Below are positions 24,710 to 33,044 of a stretch of 64,000 nucleotides of DNA, one piece after another. The notes below the pieces were generated by a model. That model was given only the letters and a program-made list of their open reading frames with translations. It searched no databases and had not been told where the DNA came from. This DNA comes from Bdellovibrionales bacterium (GTDB taxonomy: Bacteria; Bdellovibrionota; UBA1018): assembly GCA_018266355.1 (NCBI GenBank), contig JAFEAP010000029.1, forward strand, positions 264,305 through 328,304, written 5' to 3'. A program made the position numbers and the translations under genes. Positions within the stretch are counted from its first letter, which is position 1. Each line of letters starts with the position of its first letter.

Positions 24710-26821
24710 AGGGGTCCTATCCTCTCCTTCATCCTCGGAGCGTGTCTTTTCGCGTGCGTTTCGACTCCCGTTCGCGCCGAAGAAACCGCGGCCGCGACCG
24801 AAGCGCATCTCGTCGCCCGTGCCCGCGAATTGAAGCTTTGGAACCATCCCCAGTGGATCAATCTCGTGCACTACGAGAAGAACCTCTTCGGCGGATACAC
24901 GAGCCAGGCCGACGGCCTCGAATTCTTCACGGCGAAAGACGGGCCGACGAATCCCGAGGCCGAACTTTTCGCCACGATCCACGCCCTTTTCCGCGCACCG
25001 ACGCCGCTCGAATTGATCCGCCCGAAGGCGGTGAGCGACCCGGGGATGTACGAGGCGCTTAAGAAGCTCACCGACGAATTCGACAAAGAGGCCCGTGCGG
25101 CGAAATACCCTCCGGCGATTTACGGCCAAAAACTCGAAGAGAAGAAACGCGCCCTCCTCGGCATCGTCCCCGACCACCCGCTCTGCCAGTTCCCGGCGCG
25201 CCTCCGCTTCTTCGAGCGCGAGCTCGGATGGAAGGGCGAGGGGCTGCCGAAGATCGAGTGCTTTCGCCTCGACGAGTTTCGCCGTCGCGTGGACGCCCAG
25301 TCCGTCTCGATCGTCTTCTCGAGCTTCTTCCTGAACAACCCCTCGTCGACCTTCGGCCACTCTTTCCTCCGGATCAACAGCGGGCTCTGGCAGAAGTACG
25401 GGAAATCCCGGAACGAGCTCCTCGACACCGGGGTGAACTTCGCCGCGAACGTCACGACGAACAACCCGATCACCTACGCGCTCTTCGGGATGCTCGGGCT
25501 CATGCCGGGGACGTTCCTCACCGTCCCGTATTACCTGAAGGTCCGCGAATACAACGACCACGAGATGCGCGACCTCTGGAGTTATGACATCGACCTCACG
25601 CCCGACGAAGTGACGATGCTCATCGACCACATCTGGGAAGAGCAGTCGACGTTCTACTTCTATAAGTACTTCACCGAAAACTGCAGCTACCACATGTTCA
25701 CGCTGCTCGACGCCGCGGCCCCGCGACTCGGACTCACGAAACGGCTCTCGTTCTACGTGATTCCCTCGGACACGATCCGCGTCCTTTACCGCACGCCGGG
25801 AGCGGTGAAGGCGGTGACCTATCGGCCGTCGGCCCGGGCGCAGTTCTTCTACCGCCTCGGGAACCTGAACGACGCCGAACGCGAGGCGCTCGATAAACTC
25901 GTCGACACCCACGACGTCGCCGCGCTCGATCCCGCGCTACCGAAGGAATCCGCGGCACGCGTGCTCGACGCCTTTTCCGATCAGATCGAGCTCGTTTCCG
26001 GGGACGATCTCGCCCGCGACGGGAGCGAAGCCCAGAAACTGAAACAACGCGTCCTCGTGAAACGCGCCTCGCTCGGCGTGAAGAGCGAGACGATCGAAGT
26101 TCCCGCTCCGGATCGAAGCGCCCCGCACCTCGGCCACGGGATGCGACGCGCTTCCGTCGGCTTCGCGCGGGAGAACGACCGCGGGAACTCGGTCACTTTC
26201 GGTTACCGATTCTCGATGCACGATTTCCTCGATCCGGGCGTGGGTTACGCGCGGAACATGCAAGTCGACATGTTCGGCGCCTGGGCGCGGGTTCTTACGC
26301 GGCCGAACCAAGGGTTCCGGAGCCAATTCGAGTTCGACGAGTTGAACATCTTCAAGCTGACGGCCCTCACGCCGCTCAGCCGTTACTACGAAGCGCGCTC
26401 GATCCGGGCCGAGCTCGGGTGGAAGAAGATGTACGATCGCGACTGCGAAGCGGGAGACCGCCGCTGCTTCCCGCTCAACCTCGAGTTCGGCAAGGGATGG
26501 GTCGTCGATCCGGGAACCCACGAGACGCTGACGCTTTACGGGTTCCTCGGCGGCCGTTTCAACCACAGCCCCCATTACCGCGGTTCGAATATCCGCCTCG
26601 GCTTCGGCCCGCGCGTCGGCGCCGTGTTGTACTTGAACGACGACCTCCGCTTCGGCGCTTTCGGCGAATACTACGCGCGGATTTGGGCCGAAGACGACTT
26701 CGTTTTCAAGACCGAAGCGACGCTTCGGTGGGGCTTCACGAAGGGCTTCGCTCTCGACGCGACCGCGCGCCGCGAGCGCGACGTGAACGAAGGCCTCGCG
26801 CAGTTGCACTTCTACTACTGA
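24692..26821 (+). CDS. DUF4105 family exported protein
   Basis: The only in-frame start that keeps the signal peptide is GTG 24692. The 709-aa product has a Sec/lipo-like signal (ILSFILGACLFACVS...VRAEE). The DUF4105 core spans residues ~200-360, with NNPSSTFGHSFLRINS and FYKYFTENCSYHMFTLLDAA; the conserved His and Cys of these motifs suggest an NlpC/P60-like papain fold, with function unproven. The C-terminal ~270 residues have alternating strands and end HFYY, suggesting a beta-barrel or beta-sandwich. It may share regulation with the DUF3015 genes through the hairpin at its start. Confidence 0.85.
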   Translation: MGSRLFRGPILSFILGACLFACVSTPVRAEETAAATEAHLVARARELKLWNHPQWINLVHYEKNLFGGYTSQADGLEFFTAKDGPTNPEAELFATIHALFRAPTPLELIRPKAVSDPGMYEALKKLTDEFDKEARAAKYPPAIYGQKLEEKKRALLGIVPDHPLCQFPARLRFFERELGWKGEGLPKIECFRLDEFRRRVDAQSVSIVFSSFFLNNPSSTFGHSFLRINSGLWQKYGKSRNELLDTGVNFAANVTTNNPITYALFGMLGLMPGTFLTVPYYLKVREYNDHEMRDLWSYDIDLTPDEVTMLIDHIWEEQSTFYFYKYFTENCSYHMFTLLDAAAPRLGLTKRLSFYVIPSDTIRVLYRTPGAVKAVTYRPSARAQFFYRLGNLNDAEREALDKLVDTHDVAALDPALPKESAARVLDAFSDQIELVSGDDLARDGSEAQKLKQRVLVKRASLGVKSETIEVPAPDRSAPHLGHGMRRASVGFARENDRGNSVTFGYRFSMHDFLDPGVGYARNMQVDMFGAWARVLTRPNQGFRSQFEFDELNIFKLTALTPLSRYYEARSIRAELGWKKMYDRDCEAGDRRCFPLNLEFGKGWVVDPGTHETLTLYGFLGGRFNHSPHYRGSNIRLGFGPRVGAVLYLNDDLRFGAFGEYYARIWAEDDFVFKTEATLRWGFTKGFALDATARRERDVNEGLAQLHFYY

Positions 26822-26846
26822 GCGCTGCCCGGAAATTCCGGACGGC

Positions 26847-27941
26847 TCAGGCCGCTTCGCGGGCCGGGAGCGTCTCGCGGGATCCGTCGGCGTGCGCCGG
26901 CACTCGGCGAAGGAGCCGACCGATGTAGGAGCTGCCGACGAAAACGGCGACCGCCATCGCGAGTTGGGCGAGGAGCGGGAGGGTCGAGCCCCGGTTCAGC
27001 AGCGTGAGCGAAACGCCGGTGGCGGCGAAGAACGCGAGCGCGATACGGATCCGGTCGCCGGGGCGGGCTATCTCCGGGGAGCGGGAGCGCGGACCGTCCA
27101 CGAATCCGAATCGCGCGAGGTCGTGCGCGAGGGTCTCGGGGGTATCGAAGAGCGTGCGGATTTTCGCGAGGAACCCCGCGCGGCGAGCGACGACGAAGGC
27201 GACCTTCCGGAGGTAATCGAAGTTCGCGTCGACCGGATCGAGGACGTATTCGCCTTCGGCGCCCGGCAGGACGACGGGATCCTTTTCGTCGAGGTCGACG
27301 TAGGTCCCGAAAATCCGGTCCCAAACGATGAAGACCCCGCCGAAGTTCCGGTCGAGGTATTTCCCGGTCGTGCCGTGGTGGACGAAGTGGGAGCGCGGGG
27401 TGACGAAGACGTACTCGAGGAATCCGAGGCGGCGACGGATCACGCCGTTGTGCGCGAAAGTCCCGACAAGGAGGTTCGCGATGAACGCCGAAAGCATCAT
27501 CTTCGGCGGGATGCCGAGGATCGCGAGCGGGACGTAGAACACGAACATGATCACGCGGTTCATCCACGGTAGGCGGAGCGCGGAGATGTAGTTATAGTCC
27601 CGGGCTTGGTGATGAACGGAATGGGGGATGATGAAAAGGTTCACCCGATGGCCGAGGCGATGGGCGAAGTAGTACGTGAAATCGGCGATCAGGATCACGG
27701 CGGCCCATTGCCACTTCGCCGTCTCGTCGAAGCGGAGGATTCCGAAGCGCGACTGGATCGCGGCGAAAGCGGCGGCAAGAAGGCCCATCACCGCGAAGTT
27801 CGTGACTTGCTGGCCGAGGCCGATCGCGAGGTGGCTCGCGCTGTCGCGGAATCGGTAGACCGTGATCCCGAGCTTCTTTCCGAAGTAGAATTCCGAGGCG
27901 ACGAGACCGAGGAAAACGGCGAGGACGATGGCCATGATCAT
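26847..27941 (-). CDS. Fatty acid hydroxylase / sterol desaturase family membrane protein
   Basis: The 364-aa protein has four to six membrane helices and the eight-histidine di-iron motif set of the family: HRLGH near residue 96, HSVHHQ near 108, and HFVHHG near 190. It catalyses O2-dependent hydroxylation or desaturation of lipids in known members. The C-terminal ~150 residues contain two further hydrophobic segments and a basic tail. GAGG lies just upstream of ATG 27941; ATG 27935 is a second option. Divergent from the alpha/beta hydrolase gene. Confidence 0.88.
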   Translation of the reverse strand: MIMAIVLAVFLGLVASEFYFGKKLGITVYRFRDSASHLAIGLGQQVTNFAVMGLLAAAFAAIQSRFGILRFDETAKWQWAAVILIADFTYYFAHRLGHRVNLFIIPHSVHHQARDYNYISALRLPWMNRVIMFVFYVPLAILGIPPKMMLSAFIANLLVGTFAHNGVIRRRLGFLEYVFVTPRSHFVHHGTTGKYLDRNFGGVFIVWDRIFGTYVDLDEKDPVVLPGAEGEYVLDPVDANFDYLRKVAFVVARRAGFLAKIRTLFDTPETLAHDLARFGFVDGPRSRSPEIARPGDRIRIALAFFAATGVSLTLLNRGSTLPLLAQLAMAVAVFVGSSYIGRLLRRVPAHADGSRETLPAREAA

Positions 27942-27957
27942 ATTCCTCTATAAAAGC

Positions 27958-28002
27958 AGGGACCGTGCCCGGCGGGGGCCTCTATAATAGAGGGCGGTCC
28001 CT
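27958..28002. promoter_or_regulatory. Nested inverted repeats between divergent genes
   Basis: An outer repeat AGGGACCG (27958-27965) / CGGTCCCT (27995-28002) encloses a perfect palindrome CCTCTAT-A-ATAGAGG (27979-27993) containing TATAAT. It sits between the hydroxylase and alpha/beta hydrolase genes. It may be an operator overlapping a -10 element or an RNA hairpin. Confidence 0.4.
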
Positions 28003-28008
28003 AGGGGT

Positions 28009-28048
28009 GTCTAAGCTTTCGACACCTGGGTACCCGTGCTAGCCTCGC
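28009..28048 (+). promoter_or_regulatory. Second copy of the shared promoter-like motif
   Basis: GTCTAAGCTTTCGACA (28009-28024) matches 15 of 16 bases of the copy at 19081, with GTGCTA at 28036-28041. TCGACA with a 15-base gap to TAGCCT ends seven bases before ATG 28053, so transcription could begin at or next to the start codon. Confidence 0.4.
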
Positions 28049-28052
28049 TTCT

Positions 28053-28928
28053 ATGCCCGGCCCGAAGCCCCTCAGCCTCGCCCTTTTCGCGATTTGCGCG
28101 CTTTTCTTCGGGGCTTCCGGCTGCTCGTCGATGCTCTTTTTTCCGTCCCGCCTCCTTTACGTCGATCCCGCGAAAGAGGGATTCGACTTCGAGGAGGTTC
28201 GTTTTCCGTCCTACGACGGCACGTCGCTTTACGGTTGGTACTTCAAACATCCGAAGTCGGCCGGCCCCGCGAAGGGCGTGATCCTTTACGCGCACGGAAA
28301 CGGCGGGAACATCAGTTCCCAGTTCGGGAACATCTCCTACGTGCTCGATCACGGTTACGATTACCTCGCCTTCGATTACCGAGGGTACGGTTCGTCCGGG
28401 GGGAACCGGCCGGATCCGCGCGAAGCGGTGGGCGATACGATCGCCGCGCTCCGGTGGGCCGACGCCCGCGCGAAGGCGGAGCACCTCCCGCTTTTCGCCT
28501 TCGGGCAGAGTCTCGGAACGGCGCTCCTCGTCCGCGCGCTCGTCGAGGAGAAGGCGACGATCCATCCGAAACTGATCGTCCTCGATAGCCCGTTCCTCTC
28601 CTACGAGTGGGGCGCGGCGAGCGTCCTTTCGCAGCATGGGTTGACCACGCCGTTCCAGCCGTTTGTGTTTTTCCTCGTCTCGGATGAATGGGCGCCGGGT
28701 CGGCGCATCCGCGAGCTCGCGCCGACCCCGATCTTGATCTTCCACGGGGACCGTGACCGAGTCATAGATTACCGACTCGGGCTCGAGACTTACGCCGCGG
28801 CGGGCGAACCGAAGGAATTCGTGGGCGTTCCGGGCGCGGGTCATATCCAATCGCTCTGGGTAAAGGACCGCGAAAAATACCGGACTCTTCTCTTCGCGCG
28901 CATGGACGCGGCCGCCAAATCGGAATAG
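28053..28928 (+). CDS. Alpha/beta hydrolase lipoprotein (BEM46/ABHD13-like)
   Basis: The 291-aa product has a lipoprotein signal with lipobox GASGC (Cys ~24). An alpha/beta hydrolase core follows: oxyanion motif YAHGNGGN, FDYRGYGSSGG, nucleophile elbow GQSLG (Ser ~152), acidic loop HGDRDRVID and catalytic His in GAGH. Substrate is unknown; relatives act as esterases or thioesterases. It is 12 bp upstream of the ABC transporter genes, so the three may share a promoter and work on a lipid or lipoprotein substrate (inference). Confidence 0.87.
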   Translation: MPGPKPLSLALFAICALFFGASGCSSMLFFPSRLLYVDPAKEGFDFEEVRFPSYDGTSLYGWYFKHPKSAGPAKGVILYAHGNGGNISSQFGNISYVLDHGYDYLAFDYRGYGSSGGNRPDPREAVGDTIAALRWADARAKAEHLPLFAFGQSLGTALLVRALVEEKATIHPKLIVLDSPFLSYEWGAASVLSQHGLTTPFQPFVFFLVSDEWAPGRRIRELAPTPILIFHGDRDRVIDYRLGLETYAAAGEPKEFVGVPGAGHIQSLWVKDREKYRTLLFARMDAAAKSE

Positions 28929-28940
28929 CCTGGGCTTCGA

Positions 28941-29666
28941 ATGCTGCTCCAAGCCCGGGAACTCCGAAAAAACTTCACGCGCGGGACTTCCGAAGTGGAA
29001 GCGCTCAAGGGCGTCGACCTTTCGATCGCGAAGGGCGAATTCGTCTCGATCATGGGTCCGAGCGGCTCGGGCAAGAGCACGCTCCTCCACCTGATCGGCG
29101 GCCTCGACCTGCCGACGAGCGGGGAAGTCCTCATCGACGGCGAGGCGATCTCGAAACTCGGCGACGACGCGCTTTCCGAGTTCCGCCGCCGGCGACTCGG
29201 GTTCATTTTCCAATTCTTCAACCTCCTGCCCACGCTCTCGGCGCTCGAGAACGTCGCGTTGCCGCGGCTCCTCGACGGCGAGTCGATCGCCGAGGTCGAG
29301 CCGAAAGCGAAAGCGCTCCTCGGGCAGATGGGACTCGGATCGCGGATCCACCACCGGCCCGACCAACTCTCGGGCGGAGAGATGCAGCGGGTGGCGATCG
29401 CTCGCGCGCTCGTCACCGATCCGCTCCTGATCCTGGCCGACGAGCCGACGGGAAACCTCGATTCGAAAACCGGTGAATCCGTCCTTCGGCTTCTCGCCGA
29501 AATGGCGCGCGAACGCGGGCACACGATCCTGATGGTCACCCACGACGCGAACGCCGCCTCCTTCGGGACGCGCCTCGTACGCCTCCGCGACGGACAGATC
29601 GAAAGCGATACCGCGGTCGAACCGCGCAAGGACCTTCGCGGCGGCGGCGCGGAGACGGGGGTATGA
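28941..29666 (+). CDS. ABC transporter ATP-binding protein (LolD/MacB type)
   Basis: The 241-aa protein has Walker A GPSGSGKST (39-47), Q-loop FQFFNLLPTLSALENV, signature LSGGEMQR, Walker B LILADEPTGNLD and switch His in VTHD. The Q-loop and GNLD pattern fit the LolD/MacB/FtsE subfamily that powers mechanotransmission rather than classical transport. The permease gene starts 4 bp downstream. Confidence 0.94.
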   Translation: MLLQARELRKNFTRGTSEVEALKGVDLSIAKGEFVSIMGPSGSGKSTLLHLIGGLDLPTSGEVLIDGEAISKLGDDALSEFRRRRLGFIFQFFNLLPTLSALENVALPRLLDGESIAEVEPKAKALLGQMGLGSRIHHRPDQLSGGEMQRVAIARALVTDPLLILADEPTGNLDSKTGESVLRLLAEMARERGHTILMVTHDANAASFGTRLVRLRDGQIESDTAVEPRKDLRGGGAETGV

Positions 29667-29670
29667 CCTT

Positions 29671-32283
29671 GTGCTCACGAACCTGCTGAAATTCGTCGGC
29701 CTCCGCCACCAGCGCCTCCGTCCGGCGCGGTCGATCCTGACCACCCTCGGAGTCGCTTTCGGCATCGCGCTCTTCGTCGCGATCTCGATCATCAATCGCG
29801 CGACCCGCGATTCGCTCCGCGAGAACGTCGAGTCAGTCGCCGGCAAGGCGAAGATCACCGTCTCGGCCGGGCCGACCGGATTCGCGGAGGAAAAACTCGA
29901 CCTCGTGAAATCGGTCCCCGGCGTGAAGCACGCGGTCCCGCTCGTCGAGTCGCGCGCGTTCTTCGAGACCGCCTCGAACCAGGACGAGGCCGTGTACGTG
30001 ATCGGCGTCGACCTCCTCCAGGAATCCGCGGTCCGCACCTATAAAACGACGGATCAAAAGATCGTCGACGATCCGCTGATTTTCCTGAACCAACCCGACT
30101 CGATCGTCGTGACGAAGAAATTCGCGGACGAACGGGGATTGAAGCTCGATTCGAAGCTTCCGCTCGCGACCGCAAACGGGGCGAAGACGTTCACGGTGCG
30201 CGGTCTCCTCGAGCCCGAAGGCGCGGCGCGGGCGTTCGGCGGCGGTCTCGCCGTGATGGACATCGACGGCGCGCGGGTGAGCTTCGGGAAGGTCGGGAAG
30301 ATCGACCGGATCGACATCGTCCCCGACGACGGAGTTCCCGCGGATACGGTGATCGCGGCGATTCGCGCGAAGCTCGGATCGGGTTTCTCGATCGAACGGC
30401 CCGAGACCCAGGCCGAGTCGACCGAGCGGATGATCGCGGCCTACCAGAAGATGATCACGTTTTTTTCGTCGCTCGCGCTCCTCGTCGGGCTCTTCCTCGT
30501 TTTTAACTCGGTGAGCATCTCGGTCGCGGAACGCCGCCGCGAGATCGGCATCCTGCGCGCCCTCGGTGCGGCCCGGAAGGGAATCCTCTCGGTCTTCGTC
30601 CTCGAAAGCGCGCTCATGGGCCTCGTCGGCGCCGCGCTCGGGACCGTCCTCGGTCGTTTCCTCGCCGAGTTCATGGTGAAGCAGGTGACCCTCTCGATCG
30701 CGGCCCAGTTCCACACCGCCGTCCAAGCGAACAATCTCGATCTGACGAAGGATCTCGTCGTCGTCACTCTCCTCCTCGGCACCCTCACTTCGGCCGCGGC
30801 CGCGCTCATCCCGGCCTACCGCGCTTCGCGCATCTCGCCGCTCGAGGCGATGAAAACGCGCGGGCTCGAGGCGGGACCGCGGGAGAGGAGCGACTACCGG
30901 AGCGTCCTGCTCGGCGCGGCTTTTCTCGCGTTCACGTATTTCTCGACGCGCGGACATTGGAACCAGATTTTCCATCCCTTCGAGCAGATGACCCAGGCCG
31001 CGAGCGTCCTCGGCGCCGCGTTCTTCGGACCGTTCGTCGTTTTCATCCTGATCCGGATTTTCCGGCGCGCGATCCGCGCCCAGCGGGCGCCGATCTTCCG
31101 GCTCGCGCAGGATAACCTCCTTCGCTCCCGCCGCCGGACGGCGGCGAATATCATGGCCCTCATGGTCGGCCTCTTCCTCGTGATGCTGATCGCGACCGTA
31201 CGTGCGAGTTTCCAAGACACGATCGTCGGTTGGCTCCAGGAAATCCTCGTCGCCGACATCGTCGTGACGGGAAGTGGACGCACGATCACCGCCGAGGTCC
31301 AACCCGTGAAAGAGGAGATCGCGAAGGAAATCCTCGCCGTGCCGGGCGTCCGCGATCCCGGGCCGGGCCGCGGCGTCGCCTCGCGGATCCTCCAGATCGA
31401 TACCGACGGCGTGAAGTACACGCTGAAGGCGTTCGACGAACCGGGGGAGTGGGTCGGCTTCCGAAACTTCAAGATCAAGGGCCAGGACCTAGTCGAGACC
31501 GCGCGTAAGCTCTACGACCGCGAAGCGAACCTCCGCGAGCCGACGATTCTCGTCTCGGACAACTATTTTCTGAAGCACCCGAACGTGAAAGTCGGCGACC
31601 TCCTCGAACTCGATACGCCGACCGGGCGCAAGGGGTTTCGGATTCTCGGGAAAACCGTCGATTACGCCTCGCCGAACGGCGTTTTTTATCTCGCGCGGGA
31701 GACTTACCGGCGGATTTGGAACGATAACCTCGTGACCGGATTCGCGCTTTCGCTCGTGCCCGGCGCGGACCTCGAAACCGTCCGCTCGGGGATCGCGAAG
31801 GCCGTCGGCCGGAAGTATAACCTCGTCGCGCTCTCGAACGCGGAAATGCGGCGCGAGATGAAGGTCGCCATCGACGACAGTTTCGCCTACACGCGGGCGG
31901 TCGAAGGGGCGGCGCTCCTCGTCGCGCTTCTCGGACTCCTGAACACCCTCCTTATTTCGATCCTGGAACGCACGCGGGAGCTCGGCGTCCTGCGCGCGGT
32001 CGGCTCCTCCCGGCGCCAGATCTTCCGGATGATCCTCGGCGAAGCGGTGATCCAGGGCGGCTTCGGCGCCGTCGTCGCGGTCGCGATCGGCGGCGCGGTC
32101 GGGAAGCTTTGGATCGAGAATTCGCTCGCGTACGCGCTCGGTTGGATGATCGAGTTTTCGATTCCGTTTTCTTCGGTCGTCCAGACGATCGGCGTCGGCG
32201 TGGTCGTCTCCGCGATCGCCGGGATTTATCCCTCGAAGCGCGCCTCCGACCTCCCGATCGTCGAAGCGCTTGATTATGAATGA
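29671..32283 (+). CDS. ABC transporter permease, duplicated FtsX-like domains
   Basis: The 870-aa protein starts at GTG 29671. It has an N-terminal helix (~20-40), a periplasmic MacB-like domain (~45-250), three helices with the FtsX motif (~260-385, RRREIGILRALGAARKGI), a second MacB-like periplasmic domain (~480-720), and a second FtsX block (~745-865, LGVLRAVGSSRRQIF). Ten helices and two FtsX blocks match the YbbP/DevC-like large permeases that extrude lipids or detach lipoproteins with a LolD-type ATPase. Coupled to the ATPase gene. Confidence 0.9.
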   Translation: MLTNLLKFVGLRHQRLRPARSILTTLGVAFGIALFVAISIINRATRDSLRENVESVAGKAKITVSAGPTGFAEEKLDLVKSVPGVKHAVPLVESRAFFETASNQDEAVYVIGVDLLQESAVRTYKTTDQKIVDDPLIFLNQPDSIVVTKKFADERGLKLDSKLPLATANGAKTFTVRGLLEPEGAARAFGGGLAVMDIDGARVSFGKVGKIDRIDIVPDDGVPADTVIAAIRAKLGSGFSIERPETQAESTERMIAAYQKMITFFSSLALLVGLFLVFNSVSISVAERRREIGILRALGAARKGILSVFVLESALMGLVGAALGTVLGRFLAEFMVKQVTLSIAAQFHTAVQANNLDLTKDLVVVTLLLGTLTSAAAALIPAYRASRISPLEAMKTRGLEAGPRERSDYRSVLLGAAFLAFTYFSTRGHWNQIFHPFEQMTQAASVLGAAFFGPFVVFILIRIFRRAIRAQRAPIFRLAQDNLLRSRRRTAANIMALMVGLFLVMLIATVRASFQDTIVGWLQEILVADIVVTGSGRTITAEVQPVKEEIAKEILAVPGVRDPGPGRGVASRILQIDTDGVKYTLKAFDEPGEWVGFRNFKIKGQDLVETARKLYDREANLREPTILVSDNYFLKHPNVKVGDLLELDTPTGRKGFRILGKTVDYASPNGVFYLARETYRRIWNDNLVTGFALSLVPGADLETVRSGIAKAVGRKYNLVALSNAEMRREMKVAIDDSFAYTRAVEGAALLVALLGLLNTLLISILERTRELGVLRAVGSSRRQIFRMILGEAVIQGGFGAVVAVAIGGAVGKLWIENSLAYALGWMIEFSIPFSSVVQTIGVGVVVSAIAGIYPSKRASDLPIVEALDYE

Positions 32284-32394
32284 TCGCGCGAGCGATCATC
32301 CCCCGCGCGAGCGATCATCCCCCGCGCGAGCGATCACTTCCCCCGCGCGAGCGATCACTTCCCCCGCGCGAGCGATCACTTCCCCCGCGCGAGA
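32284..32394. repeat. Tandem GCGCGAGCGATCA repeats, 19-21 bp period
   Basis: About five full units of GCGCGAGCGATCA followed by a C-run, with spacing 19, 19, 21, 21 and 21 bp (the longer form adds CTT), plus a partial sixth. The first unit, TGATCGC-GCGA-GCGATCA, is a perfect palindrome. The array fills the gap between the convergent permease and PaiB-like genes. Confidence 0.88.
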
Positions 32395-32395
32395 T

Positions 32396-33016
32396 TTATT
32401 TCCCCGTGTTCGCCCGTTTCAAGTAACGAAGCATCTCCGCATGGCGCGGATCGTTCGACTCTGCGAGGTGACGCTCGACCGATGCGCGGTCTGCCGTCGC
32501 CCGGTTTTGGCTCAGCTTGAATTTCGCCTCGAAGGATTCGATCTCGATCCGGAAGTATCGGATCGCCCCGAGCATCCCGTCGCGCGCGGCCGGAGGAAGT
32601 CCGGTCATCGACCATCCGGACTCGCCTTCGAAACGGCGGACGAGCCGTTCCATCGCGGTTAGGACCTCCGTCGGATCTTCGATGGGACGAAAACGTCCGC
32701 TCGCGTGGACGACGGCGTAGTTCCAAGTCGGGACCTGACCCTCGGAAACGTACCACCGGGGCGAGACGTAGGTCTCCGGACCATGGAAAAGCGCGGTGAC
32801 GGGAGCGGCGTTCTCGGCGGCGGACGCCACCGGGTTTCCGCGAGCGACGTGTCCTTCGAGAACCATCGCCGCACCCGGAAGATCGTCTCGTAGGAGGAGC
32901 GGGAGGTGATTGATTTCGGTTCCACCGGCAGTCAATAGGGTCGCGAACGGAAAATCCCGGACGAGGTCGCGCGCGAGGTCCGGATCGCGCGGACGGAAGG
33001 CTTCGGGCTGGTACAT
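32396..33016 (-). CDS. FMN-binding negative regulator, PaiB family
   Basis: The start at 33016 has AGGAG nine bases upstream; the longer frame overlaps the divergent gene and is rejected. The 206-aa protein begins MYQPEAFRPRD. It shows PaiB motifs: FATLLTAGG, HLPLLL, GHVARGNP, FHGPETYVSPRWY and VPTWNYAVVHASG. The fold is split-barrel flavin-binding. In Bacillus PaiB affects sporulation and protease genes; here the role is unknown. The start is only 28 bp from the divergent FAD/NAD(P) gene, which it may regulate. Confidence 0.9.
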   Translation of the reverse strand: MYQPEAFRPRDPDLARDLVRDFPFATLLTAGGTEINHLPLLLRDDLPGAAMVLEGHVARGNPVASAAENAAPVTALFHGPETYVSPRWYVSEGQVPTWNYAVVHASGRFRPIEDPTEVLTAMERLVRRFEGESGWSMTGLPPAARDGMLGAIRYFRIEIESFEAKFKLSQNRATADRASVERHLAESNDPRHAEMLRYLKRANTGK

Positions 33017-33044
33017 CGGCGGGCGCTCCTTTAATCTGGATGAT

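Noticed and set aside
32284..32394. CRISPR array
   Set aside because: Units are contiguous with no unique spacers and no cas genes are present.
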